Part shown: positions 45,598 to 58,013 of the stretch, in pieces
How the letters are laid out: every line of letters begins with the position of its first letter
Numbering within the stretch: the stretch's first letter is position 1
Origin: Pontederia crassipes
Lineage: Eukaryota > Streptophyta > Magnoliopsida > Commelinales > Pontederiaceae
DNA length: 64,000 nt
Assembly: GCA_030549335.1 (NCBI GenBank)
Contig: CM060186.1
Span: forward strand, 25,287,189 to 25,351,188
Reading direction: 5' to 3'
Notes under the pieces: model-generated
Told to the model about the DNA's origin: nothing
Database searches by the model: none
Seen by the model: only the letters and a program-made list of their open reading frames with translations
Translations under genes and position numbers: made by a program

Positions 45598-45819
45598 ACT
45601 AAACACCAATTTATTTTATTTTCTATTATTTAATTTTTTGCACATTTATTTTTTGTTTTCATATCTCAACACTCTTTTCTTCTCTTAGTAGATTACTATA
45701 ATAAATTAGATTTAACTAATTTCTCGTAAATTTGACACTCTATTCTCTATTTTATTAGTTGATATGACTAATACATTTGTCAACAAATTTATTTATTACA
45801 AATTCAAAGCATCATATCC

Positions 45820-46784
45820 CATCTACATTTGAAAAGAGAAATTTGCAATTAAGTCATTGTTACATAGATTTCGGCCCTAAAATTCTGAAAGGTTACAACT
45901 CACGTCAAGTTATCATGCGTCACTGATAGGTATGACAGATGAGTTGAAAAGATGAGCTTTAGTAGTAAATGTTGAATGAGCGAGAACTGGAAATATCTAC
46001 GCACAACCCCTTAAATGCGAAACATGTGATCGAGTAGCCCTTGACCTTTTCTAATTTCCTTTATCTTTGTGTCACCAGGGTTCTTAAAAAACAGTAGTTG
46101 CATGCAGAAAGTACTGAAAGAAGCTCTCATGCATGGCGTGAGCCCCGCGAGAAAGAAAGCATGCGTACCTTTTAATTTTTCAACTTTTGATCATATGACG
46201 GATCCAAAGGAGAAATATAGCAGTAGCGAAGTGTCACAGACACACAATGGCATATACGTATATACATATATTAACAAAACTTATCTGCTGGTACTAAATG
46301 CGAGCCATCTAATCCTTGATGCATCTGTTGACATGTGAACGGCTCCATGTTCCTTGAGAAGCAGCAATAATGCATGACCAAAACTTTGAGGTCGCTTTCC
46401 TAACTGGCAGCAGTAACTGATCGGCGAATAGCAGTACTCCACAGGAGACATACATCTTAATTTCAATGGTGAGAGTACACGAACAGCAATTAATTAATTA
46501 ACCAAGCATCAGCTCATTCATATGCAAGGCTCTCTAGTCGCATCACATGAATGCCACTCTGATTTTAAGACAGATGATCACATCGGTATATAGATGCATT
46601 GAGTTCCTTCTCTCTACGTAGTCGTCGGTCGCTGCTCACCATTAATAGCTGCTCTTTTACTTGGTACTGCCCCATGCACCATTAATAGCTGCTCCCAGAA
46701 AACCAGCTTGCAGTAGTACGTACTATGTGCATGCACCAAGCCCGTGCTGTAAACATGGTAAACATGTGGATATGTTGGTTCAAG
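45820..46784. other. Non-repetitive spacer before the LINE, no gene seen
   Basis: Moderate composition and no obvious transposon signature. Together with 52695-53548 it is the pre-insertion flank of the LINE. Small open frames have no recognisable domain. Confidence 0.45.
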
Positions 46785-46906
46785 AAGGCCACCTCATATT
46801 TTTGCCCACACCAATTAATGCACCTGTATCTCTAACGGCCAGCTGATCCCAACCCCCTCCTCCGGCTCCGGCGCCTTCACCGGAGTAGCCTACACCTCCT
46901 TCCTTG

Positions 46907-48480
46907 ATGGCCTCAGGGAACCCCCGGATCTCTCCTCTCCATCTCTCCCGACAATCGTATAAGGATGTGGTCGCAATTGGGGCTTCAACGGGTGACCACC
47001 TCTCTTGTTGGATCTCGGAACCGCGGAGGCTTGCGGAGCTCATCTCTCCTCATCAGTTACGGTGCTTGCAGGAAGAAATCACCGAGGAAGTATACCTGCT
47101 TCGGAGGTGGTGGATCGTTTGGAGGAGTTGAAGTTGTGCCTGATCGGTCGATGTGCAGGCCGTCTGACTCTGGAGTCGCTGCGGGCTATCCTTCCACAGA
47201 TCTGGGGCTTGCGGCAGGCGGTGAGCATGAAAGCTTTAGGAAATAACTGTTTTCTCTTCTCTTTTGCCTGTTTGAAGGAGCGCATGAGTGTGTTAGCCGG
47301 GCTCCTGTGAACAGCACCAGAGGTTGCCGATATGGGTACGTTTTTATGATATGCCATATGAACTACTAAATCGTGAATATGTGATGCATATAGCAAAGTG
47401 TTTTGGAAACTCGCTGCTCATTGATGATGCCTCCATCACCGGAGAATCGTGCTGCGAGGCCCGGGTGTGCATCGATGTCGATTTGTCGAGGCCGGACAAG
47501 CAAGGGGTATGGGTCAACAATCCAGATGGGAGCAGGAACTTTCAACGGGTTACTTATGATAATATTCCCGTCTTCTGTTTCCATTGTGGCCTGGTCGGTC
47601 ACAGGTTTGAAAACTATAACATGGCGCCGACGACTGGAGGTGAGGTTCACAAGGTGCTATTTTTTTGTCCTTGGCTTCACTATTTCGCCGGAAAGCACGG
47701 ATCTGGGCCGGCTCTCATCAAGGGTGCTCGGGGTGGTGGCCCGCAGGGTCCTCGAAGTGCTATTGATGGTGCTCGGACTCGTGCGAGCTCTGCCTCTGGA
47801 AGCGCCGACGAGCTGAGGTCGTTGCGCGGACCGAATGCTGGGGCTGGACCGGGTGTGGAAGTGAACCGATTGAGCATACTTGATCTCAACCACTCACTTG
47901 GATTGAACGGCTCGGATGAGGCATTGACGGCGCATACTTGAATGCCCTAACGGAGCTGAGAGTCGGCCAACTGTATGGTTCGGAACATTTAGTACAAATG
48001 AGGTCGCACCAGATGTCGCCACGTGGTGAGCACTTTGTCTGCAGCAACGCTGGAGATGAGAGGGATACTCCCGATCGCCGTACACGTGTCCCTGAGGCAC
48101 ATATAGCGGAGGAGTTTCCCCTCTCTCGGCCTTTTCTCATTCGCCGCCCAGATCTAGAGTTCGCTCTCCCTCTGGTCCTCTTTCTTCCTCCCACATGCAG
48201 GTTTCTCCAGCGTCCGGGGGTCCGGGGCAGCATGATGCCATCGCGGACAGCCATGCTCCGGTGGTGGAGAAGATCAAGGCGTTTTATGTAACAATCACGG
48301 TCACGCGGATGATGAGACTGAAGAAATGGAGGAAGGTCAAATTGTAGGTGAGGAGGCGGAGGAAGACGATGAGGAGCCGGACGCGGACTTGGCTCCACCC
48401 CTGCGGAAGGACCAGAAGAGGGGCAGAGTTCCTTCGGCTTCTACCACCATTACAGCAGATCTTATGGAATCAAAAGGCTA
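46907..48480 (+). pseudogene. LINE ORF1 (DUF4283 and CCHC zinc knuckle)
   Basis: It starts MASGNPRISPLHLSRQSYKD. A frameshift leads into VVDRLEELKLCLIGRC.. and ALGNNCFLFSFACLKERMSV (DUF4283-like). Another leads into LPIWVRFYDMPYELL-type sequence, VCIDVDLSRP and the knuckle FCFHCGLVGHRFENY (third cysteine altered). The rest is a low-complexity, GC-rich tail. ORF1 proteins bind the element RNA. Confidence 0.75.
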
Positions 48481-48571
48481 AAAAAGGTAAGCAAAAAGGT
48501 TCAGATTGAACCATTCCCTCATCCTCGTTAGTGTCTGTCCAGGGGTCCGGGGATAAACCAACATAGTCTTC

Positions 48572-51500
48572 ATGAAAATCATCTCCTGGAATTGCCGAGG
48601 GGCTTGCCAGAGTAAGGTCAGAGATCGACTTAAGGAACTCATAAACAGGTACCAACTTGATGTTATTTTGTTACTTGAATCGCACGCTAACAAGCAACAG
48701 GCAGACAAACTTCTTCGTCGGCTGGGGAATCAGTGGTGTGGGTGCTATCAGGAAAGTGATGGTGCATCGGGGGTATTATTTTGGTCTGGAAAAGTTTGGA
48801 CATACAAGTTACAGTGGTAAGTATTGAATCACAGGTTATTCATGCGGTAGTTAGTTCAGGTAATTTCTCATCAATCTTCTCTTGTGTCTATGCTAGCACA
48901 ATCCTGTTAACAAGGTCATTACTGTTTAAGAGGTTAAGTAAATTAAACATGTATGATATTCCATGAATTATTATGGGTGACTTCAATTGTATTACTAGGA
49001 CTGAGGACAAGAGGGGAGGGAAATCTTTTACTTTAACAAACTCAATTAAGATTTTTAGAGACCTCGTTGACAATCAGGGACTTCTTGATATGAATCTTAT
49101 CGGTGTGCAGCATACCTGGTGTAATAACCACCAGGGGGCTGCGAGAATTTTATGTCGCCTTGATAGGGTGTTAGTTAGTAGTGCCTGGGTCATGGCCTGA
49201 CTCTTAAGCCTTTAGCTAGATGTCCTTCTGACCACGTCCCGTTACTGCTGGAAACTAGTCAGCAACAAAAAAAGCCTAGGTTATAGGTATGAACATTTTT
49301 TATTTTCGTATGATCAACCCAGGAGAGAGTGGACTCAGGATAGACTGTGTGTCAGGCTCTTAAAGCCATTAGGATTAAAACCTTGGAGTGGAATAAAAAA
49401 TATTTAGGCAATCTATAATATAGAGTTGAGAAAGTCCTAGATAAGATCAATGTCCTGGAACTCAAAGATTGTGCTTTTGGGCTCTCTGATGTGGAGAGTG
49501 GTAAGTTGAGGGCTGCCTACCACCTTCATGCGGCTCTCAGGAGGCAAATAAGTATTAAGTGGTGGTCTAAGTCTAGGGTTAATTGGATTAGGGATGGTGA
49601 TAGAAACTTCAAATTTTTTCACCTAAGTACCTTGATCTGACAGAAACAAAATTGACATGCTAATTAATAATGAAGGAGGAATTATTGAAAATGGAGATCA
49701 AATTAGGGTCATGTTTGTGGATCATTATAAGGAACTCTGGAGCTCTGAGAACACACCTATGCTTTCCATTGAATGCTGACTGAAATGCCTCAGTTGCACT
49801 CAAATCACCATTCACAGCTTGTCACAACTATCACTTGTGAGGAAATCAAAGAGGTTCTCTGGACTACGCCTATGTGTAAGGCCCCTAGTTCAGATGGTTA
49901 CAAAGTAGAATTCTATAAAAACTATTGAAATATTATAGGCCCTAAAATTTGTAGTGAGATCCAGTCCTTCTTTCTTACATTACATATGCCTCAAGCTTGG
50001 TCTGATACTACCTTAATTTTAATTCTTAAGAAGCAGGTGCCAAGAACCATAACTGATTATCGTCCAATATCATTATGTAATGTCATCTATATAATAGCTA
50101 CCAAGATTATTGCAAATAGATTAAAGCCTTTGCTACATAATCTTATTGACCCTGCTCAGTCTGCATTTGTTGCAAAACGTCTAATCCAAGACAATATACT
50201 TGTGGCTCAAGAGTTGGTCCATTCTATGGGAAAGGGTAGGAAAAAATATATGTTAATTAAAGCTGATATGGAGAAGGCATTTGATAGGGTGTCATGGCAT
50301 AGCATTAGTACTATTTTAAAGCTTATGAATTTTCCATCTGTATTCATCAATTGGATCCTTGCCTGTGTTACCTCTCCAAATTTCAGATGTTCTATTAATG
50401 GCATGCTTTCTCAGACTTGCACCAGCTATCAGGGACAGGGGATCCCTATCACCATATCTTTTCATTTTGAATTCCCAAGTTTTCTCTTCTCTAATTAATA
50501 CCAATGTTAGATTAGAAAATATCCAACCTTTTAAATGTGGTGTCTTTAGCCTTAGTCACCTGGCATATGCTGATGACTTACTTATTTGCATTGCTGCCAC
50601 TAGGAAGAATTGTGAGAACCTAATCAAAACACTTAAATTATATGGCATGTTAACTAATCAAAAGCTGAATCCGCAGAAATCTGACATTGTTAACTAATCA
50701 AAAGCTGAATCCGCAGAAATCTGACATATATCTTCCCCCTATGTTGCATCCTAGGCAAGTACGTATTATTAAGAGTTTACTTGGCATTCAGATTGGTAAT
50801 TTTCCTTTTGTCTACCTTGGGTGCCCATATCTTACAAGCTGATTCCCAAGGGCAAATTAAAAAACATGACTGATAAGATTTCAACTAAAATGGCAGGTTG
50901 GAAGAAAGGAACTCTCAATCAAGCAGGTAGATTAATCCTGATTAACTCTGTCATAAATTTCATTCACATCTTCTCTTTAGGGGTAACACATGTTCCTGCT
51001 GGTATCTTGGCGTCTCTTGAAAAACTAACTAGAAGTTTTCTCTAGGATAATAATGGGGGCAAGAAAGGCTACACCTTGTTAACTGGAGAACTATTCAATT
51101 ACCTAAAGATTTAGGTGGGTTGGGGATTAGAATTATTGCTAATATCCATGTCGTTTTACTTGCTAAAAGAATTCATGCTATTTTGAATTGTGAATCTAAC
51201 TTGTGGATTAACCTAGTACATGAGAAATATGACAATTTTCATTCTTGGGCTAATGTTCTTGAGCATGCTTTTGGACACTCTAAACCTCATAATTCTAATG
51301 CTTGGTCATGGAAAATTATTCTCGATGCTACTTGTGCAATTAGACAAGGGTTTATTAAATGCATTGGCAATGGACAGAACACTGATATTATGTATGATCC
51401 TTGGATTTGAGATATTCCTCTTGCTCTAAACCTTAACGTTAGCACTTTGTCCATGCTCCACAAGGTCTCGGATCTCATGGTCAATAATACTTGGGATATT

Positions 51501-52630
51501 AACCTGATTTCCTCAGCCTTTGGCCCTTCTCTAGTCTCTAAAATTGCTTCAATTTATCTGCCTGTCAATTTTCCTGCTTCTAATGTCAATGATGATTCAT
51601 GGGTATGGACCTCGGATGCGCATGGTTTTGCAAATGCTAAACACGTTTATAATTTCCTTTGCAGCGACTGTGGCTCGACCATAGCATCTGGATGGCTTCC
51701 TTGGAAAAAAATTTGGCAGATCAAAGTCCCACACAAAATTTCAATTTTTCTCTGGAAATTAATGCATAACCATTTGCCTACCAAAGATTTCTTCATGCAT
51801 TTTGATCACTTGGTTAATGTTGATTGTTCATTCTTTGGTTTGAATGTGGAGTCAAATGCCCATTTATTTTTTAAATGTCCTGTCTCGCTGCAACTCCGGT
51901 CGATTTTTCAGCAAAAAATAAATTTTACTTTTATTTATATGGATTCATGGCATATAGGGGATTGGATCAAGGAGGAGATCAAATAGAAACTTTCTTTCTC
52001 TTTTTGCTTTCTGCTTATGTTGGCTCTGGAATGCTCGTAGTGATCGCCATTTTTGTTCCAAGTAAGCAATCATGCTGTGCGTCTGGGAGCGGACTATCGT
52101 CGCGCATTAGGAATATGCGACTACCCATGTCCCTGAGACAATTAGCTCCCAAGACTCCATTCGGATCCGGTGGGAGCCCCCGGATGACCCTTGGGTCAAA
52201 CTCAATTCCGATGGATCCTTTGTTGATTCATCGAAATTGGGGGTGCAGGATACATTATTCAGACTTCTAATTGTGGCTTCGTCTCATTGTTGTAGATGGA
52301 GCGCTTGCGATGTCATCGAGTTGGAGGCTCCTGGGTTGTTGCTAAGCCTCCAGGAATGCAAGCGTAAAGAGTTTCCAAGCATTATGGTTGAGACGGACTC
52401 CGAGCTCTTAACGAAGATTGTCAATCACAAGACTTGCTATCCTTAGAAGATCATTAACATTATGCAAGCAATTTGGCATATTATTCAAACCTTTAATGCT
52501 TGTATTGTTATTCACTGTAATAGGATATGTAATAGGGATACTGATTTCCTTACAAACACTGGGTGAATGCAAGAGGATATGATTTTTTATGAGGAGACTC
52601 TTCCTTGTGAGCTCCCCAAGCATCTTGTAC
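48572..52630 (+). pseudogene. LINE ORF2: endonuclease, reverse transcriptase, zf-RVT, RNase H-like
   Basis: The start MKIISWNCRGACQSKVRDRL is the classic AP-endonuclease-like beginning. MGDFNCITRTEDKRGG (48973) carries the GDFN motif. RT begins near 49986 (TDYRPISLCNVIY, LIKADMEKAFDRVSW) and includes the catalytic LAYADDLL at about 50560-50580. zf-RVT lies at 51447-51986 (KKIWQIKVPHKISIFLWKL, NAHLFFKCP). An RNase H-like tail with KLNSDGS-type sequence begins near 52190. Damage: several stops, frameshifts and a 40-bp tandem duplication just after the YADD region. It would nick the target and copy the RNA by target-primed reverse transcription. Confidence 0.88.
50651..50730. repeat. 40-bp tandem duplication inside the LINE RT
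   Basis: TAACTAATCAAAAGCTGAAT begins at 50651 and again at 50691. The units are nearly identical for 36 or more bases. It changes the frame of ORF2 and occurred after or at insertion. Confidence 0.9.
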
Positions 52631-52694
52631 AATGATGTGTTTTTGCATGCAGTCTAATGATTAACTTCATTTAAAAAAAAAGGCGACCTCATAT

Positions 52695-53548
52695 CATGTG
52701 TTGTAATGTAATCCAATTCAGTGACCTCAGCTAATTCATTGACTGACTGCAGATTTTCTCTCGTCTCCCACACGATTAGATTTAGACAGACAGGCTGGGG
52801 GTTCATAAGCCATGAATGATTCGGATATTTCCTTGTCATATTCAGCTACGTACTCTCACAAGAAAGAAAATAAACTGCAGGATTTGGGAGGGTGTTTTGA
52901 ACATGCTTTGTTAAAAAAAATCTTGATTTATTACATTTGTCAATTTAGAATTCTATTCATAAGGTTAGAATTTGCTTCTTTTTTTCACTTCCATCCTAAT
53001 ATTGAATCAGTAAGGTTTGATGACAAAGCATAATTTATTGATTTTCGACGTATATGAAGTGTAAAGCTGAAAAGATATTTGGACTGATTTAGATTAAGAT
53101 TCAAAGACTACAAGTGTTCTGAGGATTAATATACAACTCTGCACTCTTTTCGCTTTGTTTTTTTTAATAGTTAATTTTTTAGAAAAAAGGAGTTGCAAGT
53201 TGTTTTCTTGTAAAAATTGTCTCGTTGGTTCCATTTGATTTGTCATGCCCATGAAGGCCATGCCCATGCTACCACTACATGCCCATGACATTGAGTCGTG
53301 GCATGCCATGACGTGACCTGCCACGACTCTAGGACCCATATGCCCCAGGCCCAGTTATTTTTTTCACAATATCTAAAAAATGAAAATAAAGTCACAAATT
53401 TTAAAATAGGAGTATGTGATGTAGTTGAAAATAAAATAAAATAAATTAAAATTACAGATCGGTAGCACATCATTGATTACCACTTCTCTAGAATTCTTGA
53501 TAAGAGAATTCTTGAATCATTAATGATATGATGCATAAAATGATATAA
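52695..53548. other. Intergenic between LINE and Helitron, no gene seen
   Basis: The first part is the LINE target flank. Around 53245-53345 a cluster of CATGCCCATG and CATGCCATGACG words occurs. No gene is supported. Confidence 0.45.
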
Positions 53549-53581
53549 CCTATATTATATATAAAAGCAGAGGTAGAAAGT

Positions 53582-53714
53582 GACACGTGTCGAGCTCTCA
53601 TAAATTGAATATATAAAGTGATAATATTATAATTATATAATCATGGATACTCAAACATTAGTTATTATAATATATATATATATATATATTAAAGTGTCAC
53701 GTGTCGAGCTTTCA
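53582..53714. repeat. Repeated Helitron 5' subterminal motif
   Basis: CACGTGTCGAGCTCTCATAAA occurs at about 53584 and, with one change, at about 53699. A third, degenerate copy is near 55363 at the start of the second tandem unit. Confidence 0.75.
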
Positions 53715-54319
53715 TAAATTGAATGTATAAAAGAATAATATTTTAATTATATAATCAAAACTCAAAAATTAGTTGTTTATTTATATTTTTAAATTATATA
53801 TTTGTAACTATAAATAGAGAAACTTTTAGTTTTATTTGCATATTTGATGTCTTTTTTTGAAGAAAAAAGTTCGTACGGACCTACAAATATAAACCTGATA
53901 ATATATATATATATATAATTTCTCTCATTTAATAAAAATATTAAATGTTATATGGAGCTTTTAATTTACATTTGTATACTCGACGCCTTGTTGAAGGCAA
54001 AGATTATGTGAGTACCCACAAATATAAGTTTGTGTACGATAAAAAAAATACTTTTATATATTTTTTCTTTATCTAATAAAAAATAAATATTATAATTTTT
54101 ATATAAGGAAAGATAATTTTTATAAAGTTCGAGTTACAAATATGCATTTCTTACTCTAATGATGATATCTATTGATGATTAATATGAATATCATCAAAGT
54201 TTTCAATATATAGGATATAGATAAGTAGCTATGTATGCAGATATATATCTACATCTTATATATACAAATAAAGATAAGCAGATATGTATCTATATATTAT
54301 ACATCTCCTTATTTGTATA

Positions 54320-54350
<31 letters not shown>

Positions 54351-55318
54351 GAAAGATTTTTTCTATAGCCAATGATATATGAAATAAATCATATATTTTT
54401 GTGTTAATAATATTTATTCTCATATATTATTTATACTAATATATATGAATTGTATATATTATTTTTTTATTGTTATCATGTTGTTATGCCATAAAGGCAT
54501 CGAAGATCTACATATATCAATCATTTTAGAATATCAAACAACTAAGATTTGTAATCACGTTGTTATTATCAGCTAGTTTGTTATAAACCAATATATGATA
54601 CATAATTAGTTAATAATAAAATAATCAACTAAACTTAATCATTTTGTTAGTATAATTAATATGTGAAATAATTCATATTTTTTGTGTTAATAATATTTAT
54701 AATCCTATATTATTTCTATTAATATTTTTTAGTCGTATATAGTTATTTTTTATTGTTATGAGGTTGGTGTTCTATAAAGGAGATAGAAAATTTACGTACA
54801 TCAATTATTTTAGAATATCAAACAACTAAGATTTGTGATCATTTTATTATTATTGAATAATTTGTTATAAACTAATATACGATACATAATATGCTAATAA
54901 TAAAATAATTAGCTAGACTTAATCATTATTTTAATATTATTAATATTTTTTAAATTTATTATTATATGTATATCCATATGTCATAGTTCATTATAAACGT
55001 AATTAACTAATAATAAAAAATCAACCAAATTTAATTATTTTGTTATTGTTATTTTATCAAGATAGAAGATTTATGCATATCAATCATTTTAGAATATCGA
55101 CCAAAATAATAATTTTATTATTATTGGATAGTTAGTTACAAACCAATATAAGATACTCAATCATCTATAACAAAAGTTAGTTATTATTTAAATTATTATT
55201 TAATTATATTACCTATGATACAGTTTTATATTGTAAATAAGATATTGAATATATAAAGTGATAATATTATAATTATATAATCATAGATACCCAAACGTTA
55301 GTTATTAAAAAATATCTA

Positions 55319-55353
<35 letters not shown>

Positions 55354-56930
55354 AAAGTGTCAGATGTCGAGCTCTCATAAATGGAATGTGCAAAAGAATA
55401 ATATTTTAATTATATAATCATGAAAACTCAAAAGTTAGTTATTAAAAATATATATAATTTTATTTATTTATATTTTTAAATTATATATTTGTATCGGATT
55501 TTCAGTTTCATTTGCATACTTGATGTCTTCTTTTGATGGAAAAAGTTCGTGCGGACTTACAAATATAGGTCTGTGCATGATAAAAAAAATTATATATAAT
55601 TTCTTTCTTTTAATAAAAATATTAAATGTTATATAGAGGTTTTAATTTATATTTGTATACACAATGCCTTTTTGAAGGTAAAGATTATGTGAGGACCCAC
55701 AAATATAAGTTAGTGTACGATAAAAAAATATTTTTATATAATTTCTTTTTATCTAATAAAAATTAAATATTATAATTTTCATATAAGGAAAGATAAATTT
55801 TATAAAGTTTGAGTTACAGATATGTATTTCATACTCTAATGATGATATATATTGATGATTAATATAAGTATCATCAAAGTTTTCAATATATAGGATACAG
55901 ATAAGTAGCTATGTAAGCAGATATATATATCTACATCTTATATTACAAATAAAGATAAGCATATATGTATCTACATCTTATACATCTCCTTATCTATATG
56001 TGTGTGTATATATATATGAAAGATTTTTTCTATAGCCAATGATATATGAAATAAATCATATATTTTTATGTTAATAATATTTATTCTCATGTATTATTTA
56101 TACTAATAATTATGAATTATATATATATATTTTGTTATCATGTTGTTATGCCATGAAGGCATCGAAGATTTACATATATCAATCATTTTAGAATATCAAA
56201 CAACTAATATTTATAATCATGTTGTTATTATCGGATAGTTTGTTATAAATCAATATAGGATACTTAATTAGTTAATAATAAAATAATCAACTAAACTTAA
56301 TCATTTTGTTAGTATAATTAATATGTGAAGTAATTCATATATTTTTGTGTTAATAATATTTATAATCCTATATTATTTCTATTAATATTTTTTAGTCGTA
56401 TATAGTTATTTTTTATTGTTATGAGGTTGGTGTTCTATAAAGGAGATAGAAGATTTACGTACATCAATTATTTTAGAATATCAAACAACTAAGATTTGTG
56501 ATCATTTTGTTATTATTGAATAATTTGTTATAAACTAATATACGATACATAATATGCTAATAATAAAATAATTAGCTAGACTTAATTATTATTTTAATAT
56601 TATTTATAGTTTTTGAATTTATTATTATATGTATATCCATATGTCATAGTTCATTATAAATAAATGCAAATTAGTTAACAACAAAAAAAATCAACCAAAT
56701 TTAATCATTTTGTTATTATTATTTTATCAAGATAGAAGATTTATACATATCAATCATTTTAGAATATCAAACAAAATAATCATTTTATTATTATTGGATA
56801 GTTAGTTAGAAACCAATATAAGATACTTAATCTCCTATAACAAAAGTTACGTACGTACTATTTAAATTATTATTTAATTATATTACTTATGATACAATTT
56901 TATATTGTAAATAAGATATAGTATTAGATC
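53600..56930. repeat. Large tandem duplication (about 1.64-1.68 kb per copy) in the Helitron
   Basis: TTGAATATATAAAGTGATAA at 53605 recurs at 55245. GATGATAT(C/A)TATTGATGATT at 54161 recurs at 55841. GATACA(G/A)TTTTATATTGTAA near 55217 recurs at 56891. Offsets of 1640, 1680 and 1674 bp show two head-to-tail copies with many small differences, so the duplication is old. Confidence 0.9.
55318..55351. repeat. (AT)n microsatellites in the Helitron
   Basis: An (AT)n run is here. Others lie at about 53672-53690, 54331-54350 and 57969-58008. Confidence 0.85.
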
Positions 56931-57965
56931 TATAAAAGTTTATTATCGGATGGTTTTTAATTTAATTATTATTTCTTTATATTATCTACATTAGCTATAA
57001 ATATCGCGATGTAGTGCATATTGCAAAAGCAAGTTATACATTGTATTATGTGTGCATGCTTTCTCTCAAGAATAAGAAATATTTTTTTATAAATTATATA
57101 TACAAATTGTGTATTGTACACCATGTATAAATAGAGGGGCTCTCAATTTTTATTTGCATATTCGACTCACTCTTTAAAAGTAAAGAGTACGTGCGGGCAT
57201 ACGAATATACATATGTGCGTGATAAAAAAATATTTTATTATAATATCATCATGATATTCAAAAGTTCATTATAAAATATATATATATGTTTATTAATATT
57301 TTTAAATTCAATATTTATAACTATGAATAGATGATGCTTCCAAAATAGTAGTATATTGACGTCCTTTATGATATAGAATACCATGTACAGATCTCTAAGT
57401 GTATGTCTCCATATGCTAACAAAATGTTGTATGTATATTAAGATATTTAAGTAAAAAACTTGCATATTTGATCTTATAATAATAATTACATTTATTATTA
57501 ATAAAAAAACATAATTATTTTAATATTATTATGATAATAATCATAATGAATTAATATTCATAAAATTACTATTAAGGTAAACTTAATAATATCAATGAAT
57601 ATCACATCATTTAGTGCTAAATTTTTTTTGGGTTAGTTATTGAAGTTTACACATTTATATCCATATTTATTTATTTATATAAAATAAAAAAATAGAAGAT
57701 GCTAAGTATCATTATTTCATTAAGCAGTGTATCGTTAAAATTATTTTTTAAATCAAAGTTTATAAAGTATGTTAGTTATATTATAATAATAAATAAAATA
57801 ATATATATATAATTAATATATATCATGATGATATTGATAATATTGAGTAAATATCTATGTTCCCTATATAATATAATTATAATTTTAAAATTATATTTCC
57901 TTTATAATAAAAAATAAAATATTATAAAAAATGTGGTTATATATTTATATTCACACATATCTATG

Positions 57966-58013
<48 letters not shown>

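Larger units (their letters stand above)
42507..45814 (+). mobile_element. Solo LTR (GGCC-palindrome family), copy 3, with CACTA insertion
   Basis: It starts TGATGCATGCAAAATACAAC and ends CAAAGCATCA. The flanks are TATCT (42502-42506) and TATCC (45815-45819), a 5-bp TSD with one difference. Without the CACTA insert the LTR is about 1.7 kb, shorter than copies 1 and 2, mainly in the palindrome region (42760-42990, GTTACGGGCCGTGACC and similar). Confidence 0.8.
46800..52679 (+). mobile_element. L1-type LINE, nearly full length, 15-bp TSD
   Basis: A 15-bp direct repeat (AAGGCCACCTCATAT at 46785-46799; AAGGCGACCTCATAT at 52680-52694, one mismatch) flanks it, and an A run lies at 52673-52681. Domains in order are ORF1 with DUF4283-like region and zinc knuckle, endonuclease, reverse transcriptase, zinc-binding zf-RVT and RNase H-like. 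All frames carry stops or shifts, so it is dead. The 5' end is GC-rich and reaches the TSD, which argues for a near full-length insertion. Confidence 0.9.

Noticed and set aside
47886..48398. Antisense frame of 170 codons
   Set aside because: Shadow of the LINE ORF1 tail on the opposite strand.
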